This document shows positions 16,173-24,974 of a stretch of 64,000 nt of DNA, one piece after another. The stretch is from DIGJ01 sp041821315 (GTDB lineage: Bacteria; Bacillota; Clostridia; Lachnospirales; Lachnospiraceae). The DNA lies in assembly GCA_041821315.1 (NCBI GenBank), contig JBGUEO010000011.1, positions 1 to 64,000 on the forward strand, given 5' to 3'. Under the pieces are notes generated by a model, which saw only the letters and a program-made list of their open reading frames with translations, did not search any database and was not told where the DNA came from. The position numbers and the translations under genes are program-made. Position 1 is the first letter of the stretch. Every line of letters starts with the position of its first letter.

Positions 16173-17177
16173 ATGGAAACAAAGAGGACAAAACTATTTC
16201 TAGAATATTTAAAAAGGCATAGGCAGTGTATTTGTTTACTATGCTTGTTTTCGCTTGTATTTATTACCGTATTTTACTTATGTAATTTACCTCTAGCAGA
16301 GGTTTTATATGCATTAGTCCTCTGCATTTTTATACTAAGTTTGCTTGTGGTCATTGATTTTTCAAAATTTTATGAAAAGCACAGACAACTCTTATTTTTA
16401 AAAAGGGAAATTAGCGTTGGACTAGATAATTTGCCCACACCAGATAACTTGATTGAAGAAGACTATACGCAGCTTTTGCGTCAGCTTTATAGCGATAAAA
16501 ACATACTTCTATCCATTGCAGACAAGGAAAGGAGCGACATGCTTGATTATTACACGCTGTGGGTACATCAAATTAAAACCCCAATTGCTGGGATGCGTCT
16601 GCTTTTACAAAGGGAATCTAAGGAGCAAAATTTAGCACTCGAAGCAGAGCTGTTTAAGATAGAACAATATGTTGAAATGGTGCTGTCATATCTTCGAATT
16701 GGTAGCGACAGCAATGACTTTGTTTTTAAACGTTATCAATTAGAAGACATGACAAAGCAAGCAGTAAGAAAGTATGCAAAGCTTTTTATAAAGAAGAGAA
16801 TCAGTGTGGAACTGGGTGATTTACAAGCTGAGGTTCTGACGGATGAAAAGTGGTTTCTGTTTGTTATGGAACAAATTCTATCGAATGCACTAAAATATAC
16901 AAAGCAAGGAAGCATAAAGATTTATTTGCTGGAAAAACAAAAACTTGTCATTGAAGATACTGGGATTGGTATAGAGCCGGAAGATTTACCACGAGTATTT
17001 GAAAAAGGATATACAGGCTATAATGGTAGATGTGATAAAAAATCTACTGGTATCGGACTTTATCTATGCAGGCGAATCATGAAAAAATTGGGACATAGCA
17101 TTTCGATTACTTCCAAAGTAGGAGAGGGCACGAAGGTTGTCATTGATATAACTTCCATTCCATTGTACGTTGAATAA
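16173..17177 (+). CDS. Intramembrane-sensing histidine kinase (BceS-like)
   Basis: This 334-residue kinase has two membrane helices (about 20-37 and 42-60) separated by only a few residues. Such proteins have no input domain of their own and sense through a partner BceB-type permease. The phospho-acceptor is His132 in WVHQIKTPIAGMRLL. The ATPase domain has the N-box FVMEQILSNALKYT, G1 IEDTGIGI and G2 STGIGLYLCRRI. The paired permease gene lies two genes downstream, fitting the standard flux-sensing model for antimicrobial peptide resistance. Confidence 0.92.
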   Translation: METKRTKLFLEYLKRHRQCICLLCLFSLVFITVFYLCNLPLAEVLYALVLCIFILSLLVVIDFSKFYEKHRQLLFLKREISVGLDNLPTPDNLIEEDYTQLLRQLYSDKNILLSIADKERSDMLDYYTLWVHQIKTPIAGMRLLLQRESKEQNLALEAELFKIEQYVEMVLSYLRIGSDSNDFVFKRYQLEDMTKQAVRKYAKLFIKKRISVELGDLQAEVLTDEKWFLFVMEQILSNALKYTKQGSIKIYLLEKQKLVIEDTGIGIEPEDLPRVFEKGYTGYNGRCDKKSTGIGLYLCRRIMKKLGHSISITSKVGEGTKVVIDITSIPLYVE

Positions 17178-17184
17178 GGCAACC

Positions 17185-17198
17185 TTACACAATTGTAA
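17185..17198 (+). promoter_or_regulatory. Candidate BceR-type operator
   Basis: TTACA-CAAT-TGTAA is a perfect inverted repeat with a 4-base spacer. It matches the TNACA-N4-TGTAA pattern I recall for Bce-type regulators. It lies about 55 bases upstream of a TATAAT at 17253-17258 whose -35 region is poor, as expected for an activated promoter. Confidence 0.6.
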
Positions 17199-17202
17199 GA
17201 TT

Positions 17203-17249
17203 AATCGAGGAAATGTAAGCCAAAGTTATGGCGGTACGTTTCCTCGATT
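17203..17249 (+). terminator. Stem-loop between kinase and transporter genes
   Basis: AATCGAGGAAA (17203-17213) pairs with TTTCCTCGATT (17239-17249) around a 25-base loop. A short AT-rich tail follows, without a clean T-run. It may partly terminate the regulator transcript, separating it from the induced transporter transcript, or it may be a second regulator contact because TGTAAG recurs in the loop. Confidence 0.45.
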
Positions 17250-17344
17250 TATTATAATATTAGAGTAAAAGAAATAGAGTGTCTGCAAAAGTCACAGTCA
17301 CAAACTTGATATGTGCAAAGAGCAGCGCAGAAATGAGGTTAGAA

Positions 17345-18112
17345 ATGACAATTTTAGAGGTTAACAATTTAAAAAAGATATATACCACAAGGTTTGGCGG
17401 AAACCAGGTAAAAGCACTGGAAAATGTTTCATTTTCAGTGGAGGAGGGCGAGTATGTAGCAATTATGGGTGAATCAGGCTCTGGTAAGACAACATTATTA
17501 AACATATTAGCATCTCTTGATAGTCCAACAAGTGGTAATGTGCTATTAAATGGAATGAGCATTATTGATATTAAGGAAAAGCAAATTTCAGCATTTCGAC
17601 GAGATAATTTAGGGTTTGTATTCCAGGATTTTAACCTATTAGATACCTTTTCAATACAGGATAATATTTTTCTTCCGCTTGTGTTATCAGGGACTAGTTA
17701 TCCTGAAATGATGAAACGGTTGGATGTGATTTCAGATAAGCTTGGCATACGTGAAATACTTCAAAAGTTTCCATATGAGGTATCTGGAGGACAAAAACAA
17801 AGGGCTGCCGTTGCAAGAGCGATTATTACAAATCCACAGCTGATTCTTGCAGACGAACCTACTGGCGCACTGGATTCTAGAGCGACGGATAGTTTGCTAA
17901 AATTATTTAAAGGTATAAACGATGAGGGACAAACGATTCTTATGGTAACGCATTCTACCAAAGCAGCCAGTCATGCAAAGCGAGTTCTGTTTATCAAAGA
18001 CGGGGAAGTGTTCCACCAGCTTTATAAGGCAAATATGAGTGATGAGCAAATGTTTGGAAAAATTTCAGATACACTTACTATGATTGCGACAGGTGGTGCT
18101 CGAAATGAATAG
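17345..18112 (+). CDS. Bce-type ABC transporter ATPase
   Basis: This 255-residue ATPase starts at ATG 17345 (MTILEVNNLKKIY) behind GAGG; upstream in-frame starts lack a ribosome site. It has Walker A GESGSGKTT (about 42-50), Q-loop FVFQDFNLLDTFSIQDN, signature VSGGQKQRAAVARA and Walker B LILADEPTGALDS. Closest in pattern are the BceA/LolD-like ATPases that drive mechanotransmission-type permeases. It overlaps the permease gene by eight bases. Together they should free lipid II-cycle intermediates from peptide antibiotics such as bacitracin and report flux to the kinase. Confidence 0.92.
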   Translation: MTILEVNNLKKIYTTRFGGNQVKALENVSFSVEEGEYVAIMGESGSGKTTLLNILASLDSPTSGNVLLNGMSIIDIKEKQISAFRRDNLGFVFQDFNLLDTFSIQDNIFLPLVLSGTSYPEMMKRLDVISDKLGIREILQKFPYEVSGGQKQRAAVARAIITNPQLILADEPTGALDSRATDSLLKLFKGINDEGQTILMVTHSTKAASHAKRVLFIKDGEVFHQLYKANMSDEQMFGKISDTLTMIATGGARNE

Positions 18113-20072
18113 AATGTTTTATCCAAAGCTTGCAGCAAGTAATATTAAGAAAAATGGGAAGTTCTATTTCCCTTATATTCTCACTTGTATCGGAACCGTT
18201 CTTATGTTTTATGTAATGTGTTTCATTGCCTATAATCCAGGCATTAAAAAGATGCCGGGTGGTGGTAGCCTTCTAGGTATGATGTCTTTTGGAACGATTA
18301 CGATTGGTATATTCTCTGTTATTTTTTTGTTTTACACCAATAGTTTCCTTATGAAGCGACGTAAAAAGGAACTGGGTCTGTATAATATTCTTGGTATGGA
18401 AAAACGACATATCGGTAAAATGTTATTTTTTGAAACCTTGTTTATAGCAGTAATTGGATTAGCAGGAGGCCTTCTTTGTGGAATTTTATTTAGCAAATTA
18501 ATTATTTTAATTTTAATGAAGATGTTAAACTTTACAACGCCTATTGCATTTGAGGTGTCCATGCGTGGAATCGTAATGACCATGACTTTGTTTTGTGCGA
18601 TTTTTATCGTAATGTTGATTTCGAATCAGGCAAGAATACATCTTGCAAATCCAATCGAACTGCTACATGGAGGGAATGTAGGGGAGAAGGAACCAAAGAC
18701 AAAGTGGATTCTTGCAGTATTTGGTTTTTTGGCTCTTGGAAGTGGATATTTCATCGCAATAACGACAAAGTCACCAATCGATGCCATTGCACTTTTTTTT
18801 GTAGCTGTTATTTTAGTTATTGTTGGGACCTATTGTTTATTTACAGCAGGAAGCATTGTATTATTAAAAGCACTGCGAAAGCGAAAGAATTATTATTACC
18901 AAACAAAACATTTTACCAGTGTATCTGGGATGATTTATCGGATGAAACAAAATGCAGTAGGTCTTGCCAATATTTGCATTTTGTCTACCATGGTACTTGT
19001 TATGATATCCACTACTGTTAGCTTATATCTTGGAGTGGAAGATGCGCTTGATTTCCGTTTTCCAGCAGATATAACCATTCAAAAGAATTATGAACCAAAC
19101 GATACCTTTTCAAAAGATACTTTAAAGCAAGAGGCTCTAAAGAGGATAAAGGAAGCTAAAAGATGCGTATCTGATATAAAAGAGCAAACCTCACTTGCAT
19201 TCTCGGTAGGAAGAGAGGGCAACTCCTTTGTTTTTGAAGAGGGAAATAACACCATTGCAACTTCTAAGCAACATGTTTTGATATTTATAAGTGCCGGTGA
19301 GTATAAAGCGTTGACCGGCAAAGAGGCAAGTTTAAATAAGGACGAAGTCTTAATTTTTAGCGATCCTATAAAATTAGGAAAGACATTTGATCTTTTTGGT
19401 ACGACCTATACAGTAAAAGGAGAATTAACAAAACCACCAATTGAATCCGATTACAAATCTCTTTTAGTGAATACTCATTTTATTGTTGTTGCAGATGATG
19501 GGGTACTAAACCATATCTATCAGGGTGAAAAAGAGGTATATAAAGAAAGAGCAAATAGCATCGAGTATCAGCTGAATATCAATATAGATGGAACGGATGA
19601 GGAAATCATTGCATGTTTCAATAAAGTGAAGGATCTAGGAGATTATACTTCAAGTCGCGCGGCAACAAGAAAGGATTTTTATACGATCTATGGAGGATTT
19701 TTATTCCTTGGTATCTTTTTGGGAACTCTATTTTTAATGGCGACGGTTCTGATTATTTATTACAAGCAGATTTCAGAAGGTTACGATGACAAGGAACGGT
19801 TTGAAATCATGCAAAAGGTAGGTATGAGTAAGGAGGAAGTTAAGAACTCGATTGGTTCTCAGGTATTAACGGTATTTTTCTTACCAATTGTGGCAGCAGG
19901 AATTCATGTATTGGCAGCGTTCCCTATGATTACCCGCTTACTAGTTTTATTTAACTTGACCAATATCAGTCTTTTTGTTTATTGTACATTGGGTACTGTA
20001 ATTATATTTGCAATCATTTATGCAATTGTTTATTTAGTAACCGCCAGGGTGTATTATAAAATCGTAAAATAA
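18105..20072 (+). CDS. Bce-type FtsX-domain permease
   Basis: This 655-residue permease starts at ATG 18105 inside the ATPase gene. It has about ten membrane helices. A pair of FtsX domains is seen: the first around helices 2-4 with KKELGLYNILGMEKRHIG, the second near the C-terminus with EIMQKVGMSKEEVKNSIGSQ. Between helices 7 and 8 lies an extracellular domain of about 200 residues (about 320-530), the hallmark of BceB proteins and the likely peptide-sensing part. It works with the upstream ATPase and signals to the intramembrane-sensing kinase. The drug specificity is not evident. Confidence 0.92.
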   Translation: MNRMFYPKLAASNIKKNGKFYFPYILTCIGTVLMFYVMCFIAYNPGIKKMPGGGSLLGMMSFGTITIGIFSVIFLFYTNSFLMKRRKKELGLYNILGMEKRHIGKMLFFETLFIAVIGLAGGLLCGILFSKLIILILMKMLNFTTPIAFEVSMRGIVMTMTLFCAIFIVMLISNQARIHLANPIELLHGGNVGEKEPKTKWILAVFGFLALGSGYFIAITTKSPIDAIALFFVAVILVIVGTYCLFTAGSIVLLKALRKRKNYYYQTKHFTSVSGMIYRMKQNAVGLANICILSTMVLVMISTTVSLYLGVEDALDFRFPADITIQKNYEPNDTFSKDTLKQEALKRIKEAKRCVSDIKEQTSLAFSVGREGNSFVFEEGNNTIATSKQHVLIFISAGEYKALTGKEASLNKDEVLIFSDPIKLGKTFDLFGTTYTVKGELTKPPIESDYKSLLVNTHFIVVADDGVLNHIYQGEKEVYKERANSIEYQLNINIDGTDEEIIACFNKVKDLGDYTSSRAATRKDFYTIYGGFLFLGIFLGTLFLMATVLIIYYKQISEGYDDKERFEIMQKVGMSKEEVKNSIGSQVLTVFFLPIVAAGIHVLAAFPMITRLLVLFNLTNISLFVYCTLGTVIIFAIIYAIVYLVTARVYYKIVK

Positions 20073-20209
20073 GTATTTGATAGTAAAGTTCTCCTTGAAT
20101 TCTGAGATTGTTAGTACTATTATTGATGATTGAGGGCTTTAAGAAGTGATTATATGCCCCTTTTTTTATAGCTGGGAGGATGTTAATCAAAAGGAGGATA
20201 TTCTATTTT

Positions 20210-21871
20210 ATGGATCGGCTAAAACCAAAATTGTTTTCTGTTATGAAAACATATTCAAAAGAACAGTTTGTGAGGGATGTTGTCGCGGGGATTATTGTTG
20301 CTATCATTGCCCTGCCGTTATCAATTGCACTGGCACTTGCTTCTGGAGTGAATCCGGAAAGAGGATTATATACAGCCATTATAGCAGGATTTGCTATTTC
20401 GTTTCTTGGGGGCAGTCGTGTACAGATTTCTGGACCAACCGCAGCATTTGCTACGATAGTAGCTGGTATTGTGGCAGAGAACGGGATCGATGGACTGATT
20501 GTTGCTACTATATTAGCAGGTGTTTTATTGATAGTTATGGGAGTTCTCAAATTTGGATCTTTAATTAAATTCATTCCCTATACGATTACGACTGGTTTTA
20601 CAGCCGGGATTGCAGTAACTATATTTATTGGTCAATTAAAATATTTCTTTGGGATTACGTTTATAAATAATCCACTTGAAACGTTAGAAAAATTGATGGA
20701 GGTAATAAAATGTTTTCCCAAATTTAACATAAGTGCTACAATTATCGGAGTAGTATCAATTGTAATACTTGTAGTTTGGCCCAAAATCAATAAGGTGGTT
20801 CCGGGATCTTTGATTGCTATTATAGTGACTGTATTGATGGTAAAAGGGTTTAAGATGAATGTGAATACCATTGGAAGTTTATACGAAATATCAAATAAAT
20901 TACCTGTATTTGATATTCCGAATATAAATATCGGAATAATTCGTAAACTACTACCGGACGCCTTAACAATTGCAGTACTGGCCGGAGTTGAATCGCTGCT
21001 CTCTTGCGTTGTCTCCGATAGTATGGTAGGGAGCAGACACCGCTCTAACATGGAATTAGTGGCACAGGGAGTTGGAAATATCTTTTCTGGATTATTTGGA
21101 GGGATACCTGCTACTGGAGCAATTGCACGAACGGCTGCGAATGTTAAAAATGGTGGCCGTACACCAATTTCGGGGATGGTCCATTCCGTTACTTTATTGT
21201 TGATACTCGTTGCATTAATGCCATATGCCGCATGGATTCCAATGCCATCTATTGCAGCAATTTTATTTGTTGTAGCATATAATATGTCAGAATGGCGAGA
21301 ATTTATAGACTTGATTAAGACATCACCAAAAAGCGATATCCTAGTGTTGATTACAACGTTTGTGTTGACGGTTGTATTTGACTTGGTTGTTGCGATAGAA
21401 TTTGGTATTGTATTGGCTTCACTTTTATTTATAAAGCGTATGTCTGAAACAACCGGAATTAAAAGTTGGAAATATGTTGAATCTATGGAACTAGAAGATT
21501 CCGAAAATGATCCGGATGGAATTGAACTTCGAAGAGTGCCACCAAATACATTGGTTTACGAGATTAATGGACCGCTGTTTTTTGCAGTGGCAGATAAATT
21601 TCTACATATTTCTACAGATTCTCATATAAACTGTATCATTTTACGAATGAGAAGTGTTCCGGCAATGGATGTGACGGCATTAAAATCGTTAAAGAAATTG
21701 CATGCAAATTGTAATAAAAATCATATTCAACTTATACTATCGCATATTCAGGAGCAGCCTTATTTAGTTATGAAAAAGGCTGGATTTACAGAAGAAATAG
21801 GAATTAATAATTTCTGTAATCACATTGATGATGCTTTGTTGAGGGCAGAATTATTGAATAAGAAACAATAG
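20210..21871 (+). CDS. SulP-family anion transporter with STAS domain
   Basis: This 553-residue protein has about 10-14 membrane segments, with the SulP signatures GIIVAIIALPLSIALALASG and SRVQISGPTAAFATIVAG near the N-terminus. The C-terminal STAS domain (about 430-540) includes LRMRSVPAMDVTALKSL. SulP proteins move sulfate, bicarbonate or other anions, often with sodium or protons; the substrate is uncertain. The start is ATG 20210, though its AAGGAGG site is 13 bases away, longer than usual; an ATG at 20180 directly abuts another GGAGG and is less likely. It appears monocistronic. Confidence 0.9.
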   Translation: MDRLKPKLFSVMKTYSKEQFVRDVVAGIIVAIIALPLSIALALASGVNPERGLYTAIIAGFAISFLGGSRVQISGPTAAFATIVAGIVAENGIDGLIVATILAGVLLIVMGVLKFGSLIKFIPYTITTGFTAGIAVTIFIGQLKYFFGITFINNPLETLEKLMEVIKCFPKFNISATIIGVVSIVILVVWPKINKVVPGSLIAIIVTVLMVKGFKMNVNTIGSLYEISNKLPVFDIPNINIGIIRKLLPDALTIAVLAGVESLLSCVVSDSMVGSRHRSNMELVAQGVGNIFSGLFGGIPATGAIARTAANVKNGGRTPISGMVHSVTLLLILVALMPYAAWIPMPSIAAILFVVAYNMSEWREFIDLIKTSPKSDILVLITTFVLTVVFDLVVAIEFGIVLASLLFIKRMSETTGIKSWKYVESMELEDSENDPDGIELRRVPPNTLVYEINGPLFFAVADKFLHISTDSHINCIILRMRSVPAMDVTALKSLKKLHANCNKNHIQLILSHIQEQPYLVMKKAGFTEEIGINNFCNHIDDALLRAELLNKKQ

Positions 21872-21981
21872 CAGTATAATAATGAGAAGTTTTTTTAAAC
21901 TTGTATGAAATGAACTTTTTTAGATATCCTATTAATGTAAATTTGAATTTAATCAGTTTCAAATAAGATAGGAGATCGAAT

Positions 21982-22890
21982 GTGTTTACAGATAAAAGAT
22001 TGACTGAAGCTTTTCACAATGCAAAAATTGAATCCTTTGATGGAAATTCCAAATACATTATATTTAGTGACTGCCATCGTGGAGATGACAGCGTGTCGGA
22101 TGAATTTATCCGAAATCAAAATATTTTTGTCCATGCATTGGATTATTATTTTAACCATGATTATAGGTATGTTGAGGCTGGTGATGGAGACGAACTATGG
22201 GAGTATTGCAATTTTCGTAACATACGATTGGCACACAGTGATGTTTTTAAAGTAATGAAAAAATTCTATGATAAAAATCGTCTCATCCTGCTTTATGGAA
22301 ATCATGACATATTTATAAAAAGAAAATCGTATGTTGAGAAGAATTATTATGAGTTTTATGATGAACATAATCAAAGGAGAGTGCCTCTTTTTCCAGGAAT
22401 TACAGCATATGAATCGCTTGTTTTGATAGAAAAAGAAACGGGACAAAAAGTATTTATGGTGCATGGGCACCAAGGTGATTTAATGAACGATCAGCTTTGG
22501 TTTCTCTCAATGCTTCTTATGCGGTATTTCTGGAGGTTTCTTCATGTTGTAGGATTTCAGAATCCTTCTAGTCCAGCAAAAAACTTTTATAAAAGGCATA
22601 AGGTTGAAAAAAACTATAAAAAATGGATTCATAAGCACAAAATGATTCTTATTTGTGGTCATACCCATAGAGCAAAGTATCCTCAAAAAAAAGAACTTCC
22701 TTATTTTAATGCGGGCAGCTGTATCAATAGCAGATGTATTACTGGTATTGAAATCATTGATGGGAGCATCCTTATGGTTGACTGGAGAGTTGCAGCAAAT
22801 GCAAGTGGGCTATTGTATGTAAAAAGAACGGTAGTTAGAGGACCAGAGCCATTGGAACGATTTAATTGGAAAGCAAAACGGAGAAAATAG
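21982..22890 (+). CDS. Calcineurin-like metallophosphoesterase
   Basis: This 302-residue enzyme starts at GTG 21982 behind GGAG. The two-metal site is spelled out by IIFSDCHRGDD (D-x-H), EAGDGDELW (GDxx), LLYGNHDIF (GNHD), MVHGHQGD and CGHTHRAKYP (GHTH). No signal peptide or membrane segment is present, so it is cytoplasmic or peripheral. The layout recalls UDP-2,3-diacylglucosamine hydrolase-type and related phosphoesterases, but a Gram-positive would not make that substrate, so the natural substrate is open. It is convergent with the MATE gene. Confidence 0.88.
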   Translation: MFTDKRLTEAFHNAKIESFDGNSKYIIFSDCHRGDDSVSDEFIRNQNIFVHALDYYFNHDYRYVEAGDGDELWEYCNFRNIRLAHSDVFKVMKKFYDKNRLILLYGNHDIFIKRKSYVEKNYYEFYDEHNQRRVPLFPGITAYESLVLIEKETGQKVFMVHGHQGDLMNDQLWFLSMLLMRYFWRFLHVVGFQNPSSPAKNFYKRHKVEKNYKKWIHKHKMILICGHTHRAKYPQKKELPYFNAGSCINSRCITGIEIIDGSILMVDWRVAANASGLLYVKRTVVRGPEPLERFNWKAKRRK

Positions 22891-22911
22891 TTTTAAGCGC
22901 AAAATGAGTTT

Positions 22912-24255
22912 TTATTGCGTGTCGAGTTTTTTCATTCCAAAATAAAACCAGATTGCTGTTACTATCGCAGATAAGCAATCGGCAAAAGGAGCTGAATGCA
23001 ACAGACCGTTCATTCCCCAGATGCGAGGGAAGAGGAGGATTGCTGGAATTAGCAAAATTACTTGTCGTGTAAGTGTCAAAAACATAGCTGCTCTTGACCT
23101 TCCAATCGCTTGAAAAAAATTAGAAGCAATAATTTGAAAGCCAACGACAGGAAGAAATAAAAACCATGCATTGATTGCATTACGTCCAAATGCCAATAAT
23201 TCGGGCTCTCGATTAAACATAGAAATCAATTGGGACGGGAATAGGCGAGTAATCGCATACCCAATCATTACAGTTACAGTAGCTGCTGCAATTGCTAACA
23301 TAGTGGCTGTTTTTACTCGTTTGTATTTTTTGGCACCATAGTTAAAACTAATGATGGGTTGTACTCCTTGATTAATTCCGATTACCGGCATAATTAGCAA
23401 GGTTTGAATACTATTAATGATACCCATACCAGAAACGGCTAAATCGTTTCCGTATTGTAAAAGAGTTTTATTGAGAACTGCATTTAATAAGCTGTTTGCA
23501 ATTTGTAGGGCAAAGCCTGGTAGACCAAGTGATGTGATTTTGAATATAATGGAAGTGACTGGCGCAAGGTATTTTATTCTTAACTTGTTTTTGCTATGTT
23601 TACCAATAAAATAAGAAACAACCCATATTGTGGAAATGCATTGCGACAGAATGGTAGCAAGCGCAGCTCCTGACATACCCATTCGAAAAAGATAGATAAA
23701 GATAGGGTCGAGAATAATATTTGTCCCAGCACCCAAAAACATCGTTAGCATTGCTAATTTTGGATTACCATCGGCTCGTATGAAATTGTTAAGACCCATG
23801 CTTACAATTTGAAAGATGGAACCTAAAAATATAATTCGCATATATTCAATGGAATATGGTAAAACGGTGGCACTTGCACCAAAAGAAAGTAATATTGGTC
23901 GTAAGAATAATTCTCCAACTATCATAACCAAAAAACCAAAGAAAACTAAGAGAAAAAATGCATTACCCAGAGCATGTTCTGCCTCTTCTTTTTCGCCCTC
24001 GCCTAATTTCATAGAAAATAAAGTCGCACCACCGACACCAAATAAGATGCCTAGCGATAATAAGATAATCATAAGAGGAAAACCGATTGTAATGCCGGCT
24101 AACCCGTTTGCACCTAAGTTCGGACTATTTCCGATGTAAATTCGATCTACAATATTATACAGCGCATTTACCATCATTCCTACTACTGCAGGTAGCGAAA
24201 ACTTTATTAAAAGTTTATATACTTTTTCTTCTCCTAATGGATTTACATAGTCCAT
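22912..24255 (-). CDS. MATE-family multidrug efflux protein
   Basis: This 447-residue transporter has twelve membrane segments in two homologous halves. The N-terminal FSLPAVVGMMVNALYNIVDRIYIG and the later ISFNYGAKKYKRVKTA are typical of MATE sodium- or proton-coupled drug exporters of the MepA/NorM type. It lies four bases downstream of the MarR gene on the same strand and is almost certainly in its operon, so expression should be induced when the repressor binds a drug. Confidence 0.93.
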   Translation of the reverse strand: MDYVNPLGEEKVYKLLIKFSLPAVVGMMVNALYNIVDRIYIGNSPNLGANGLAGITIGFPLMIILLSLGILFGVGGATLFSMKLGEGEKEEAEHALGNAFFLLVFFGFLVMIVGELFLRPILLSFGASATVLPYSIEYMRIIFLGSIFQIVSMGLNNFIRADGNPKLAMLTMFLGAGTNIILDPIFIYLFRMGMSGAALATILSQCISTIWVVSYFIGKHSKNKLRIKYLAPVTSIIFKITSLGLPGFALQIANSLLNAVLNKTLLQYGNDLAVSGMGIINSIQTLLIMPVIGINQGVQPIISFNYGAKKYKRVKTATMLAIAAATVTVMIGYAITRLFPSQLISMFNREPELLAFGRNAINAWFLFLPVVGFQIIASNFFQAIGRSRAAMFLTLTRQVILLIPAILLFPRIWGMNGLLHSAPFADCLSAIVTAIWFYFGMKKLDTQ

Positions 24256-24259
24256 TGTT

Positions 24260-24703
24260 TTAATCCTCCGTTTCTGTTTTAAAATTCATTTGTTCTACTT
24301 TCGTAACCATAGTTTCTAGCATGCAATATATTAAATCGGTGCTTTCGATATCCATACCCTCTGTTAATAATTCACTCCAATGGAACACGCGTTTTTTAAT
24401 ATCTTCCGAAGTTTCTTTTGCTAAGGGTGTAAGATAGACGTGGTTACATCGTTTATCCTTGGTATCTTTGCTTCGAGTAATGTATCCTTTTTGCTCTAGT
24501 GATTTGATGGAACGTGCGGTTGCCGCTTTATCAATATATAAATAAGATGATAAGTTATCTTGTGTAATACCATCTTGTTTGTATAAATACATCAAGAAAG
24601 GATACTCTGCAGAGGTTAGATTAAACTCTTTTAATGCATGAGTAAAATATATCTGGGATTGTCGGTGTAGAATGGAGAGCACACGACCAATGTGTTTTTT
24701 CAT
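24260..24703 (-). CDS. MarR-family repressor of the MATE pump
   Basis: This 147-residue winged-helix regulator starts at the ATG at 24703, behind AGGAGGC. The helix-turn-helix region reads GITQDNLSSYLYIDKAATARSIKSLEQKGYITR, and the wing has KDKRCNHVYLTPLA. A longer frame reaching back to 24769 would run through the operator and promoter and is rejected. The protein should repress its own promoter, which carries two matching palindromes, and thereby the MATE gene. Confidence 0.93.
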   Translation of the reverse strand: MKKHIGRVLSILHRQSQIYFTHALKEFNLTSAEYPFLMYLYKQDGITQDNLSSYLYIDKAATARSIKSLEQKGYITRSKDTKDKRCNHVYLTPLAKETSEDIKKRVFHWSELLTEGMDIESTDLIYCMLETMVTKVEQMNFKTETED

Positions 24704-24725
24704 AAAAGCCTCCTGGTGAAAATTA

Positions 24726-24770
24726 GTTGATATGTCAACCAGTATACAATAAAAAGGTTGATACGTCAAC
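24726..24770 (-). promoter_or_regulatory. marR-MATE promoter with two MarR operators
   Basis: On the minus strand TTGACG (24769-24764) and TATACT (24746-24741) are 17 bases apart, a good sigma-A promoter. Two near-identical 14-bp palindromes overlap it: GTTGA-TACG-TCAAC at 24757-24770 over the -35 and GTTGA-TATG-TCAAC at 24726-24739 just after the -10. Their centres are 31 bp apart, three helical turns. Confidence 0.85.
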
Positions 24771-24974
24771 TAATAAAATTGTTTGGCTGATGAATTAAGT
24801 GATGTTTTAGTATTTTTCACGCTTATGACAAAAATGGAAAATATGTTACAATAAAAAGTGAATTATATTAGTTGTAATACATATTTTGCAGGTTACAATA
24901 GCGAATGCTTTAGGAACAACTTCGGACGGAACAGGTGGAACAAAAATAGTTGAATCTTACAGAAAGAGGCTTAT

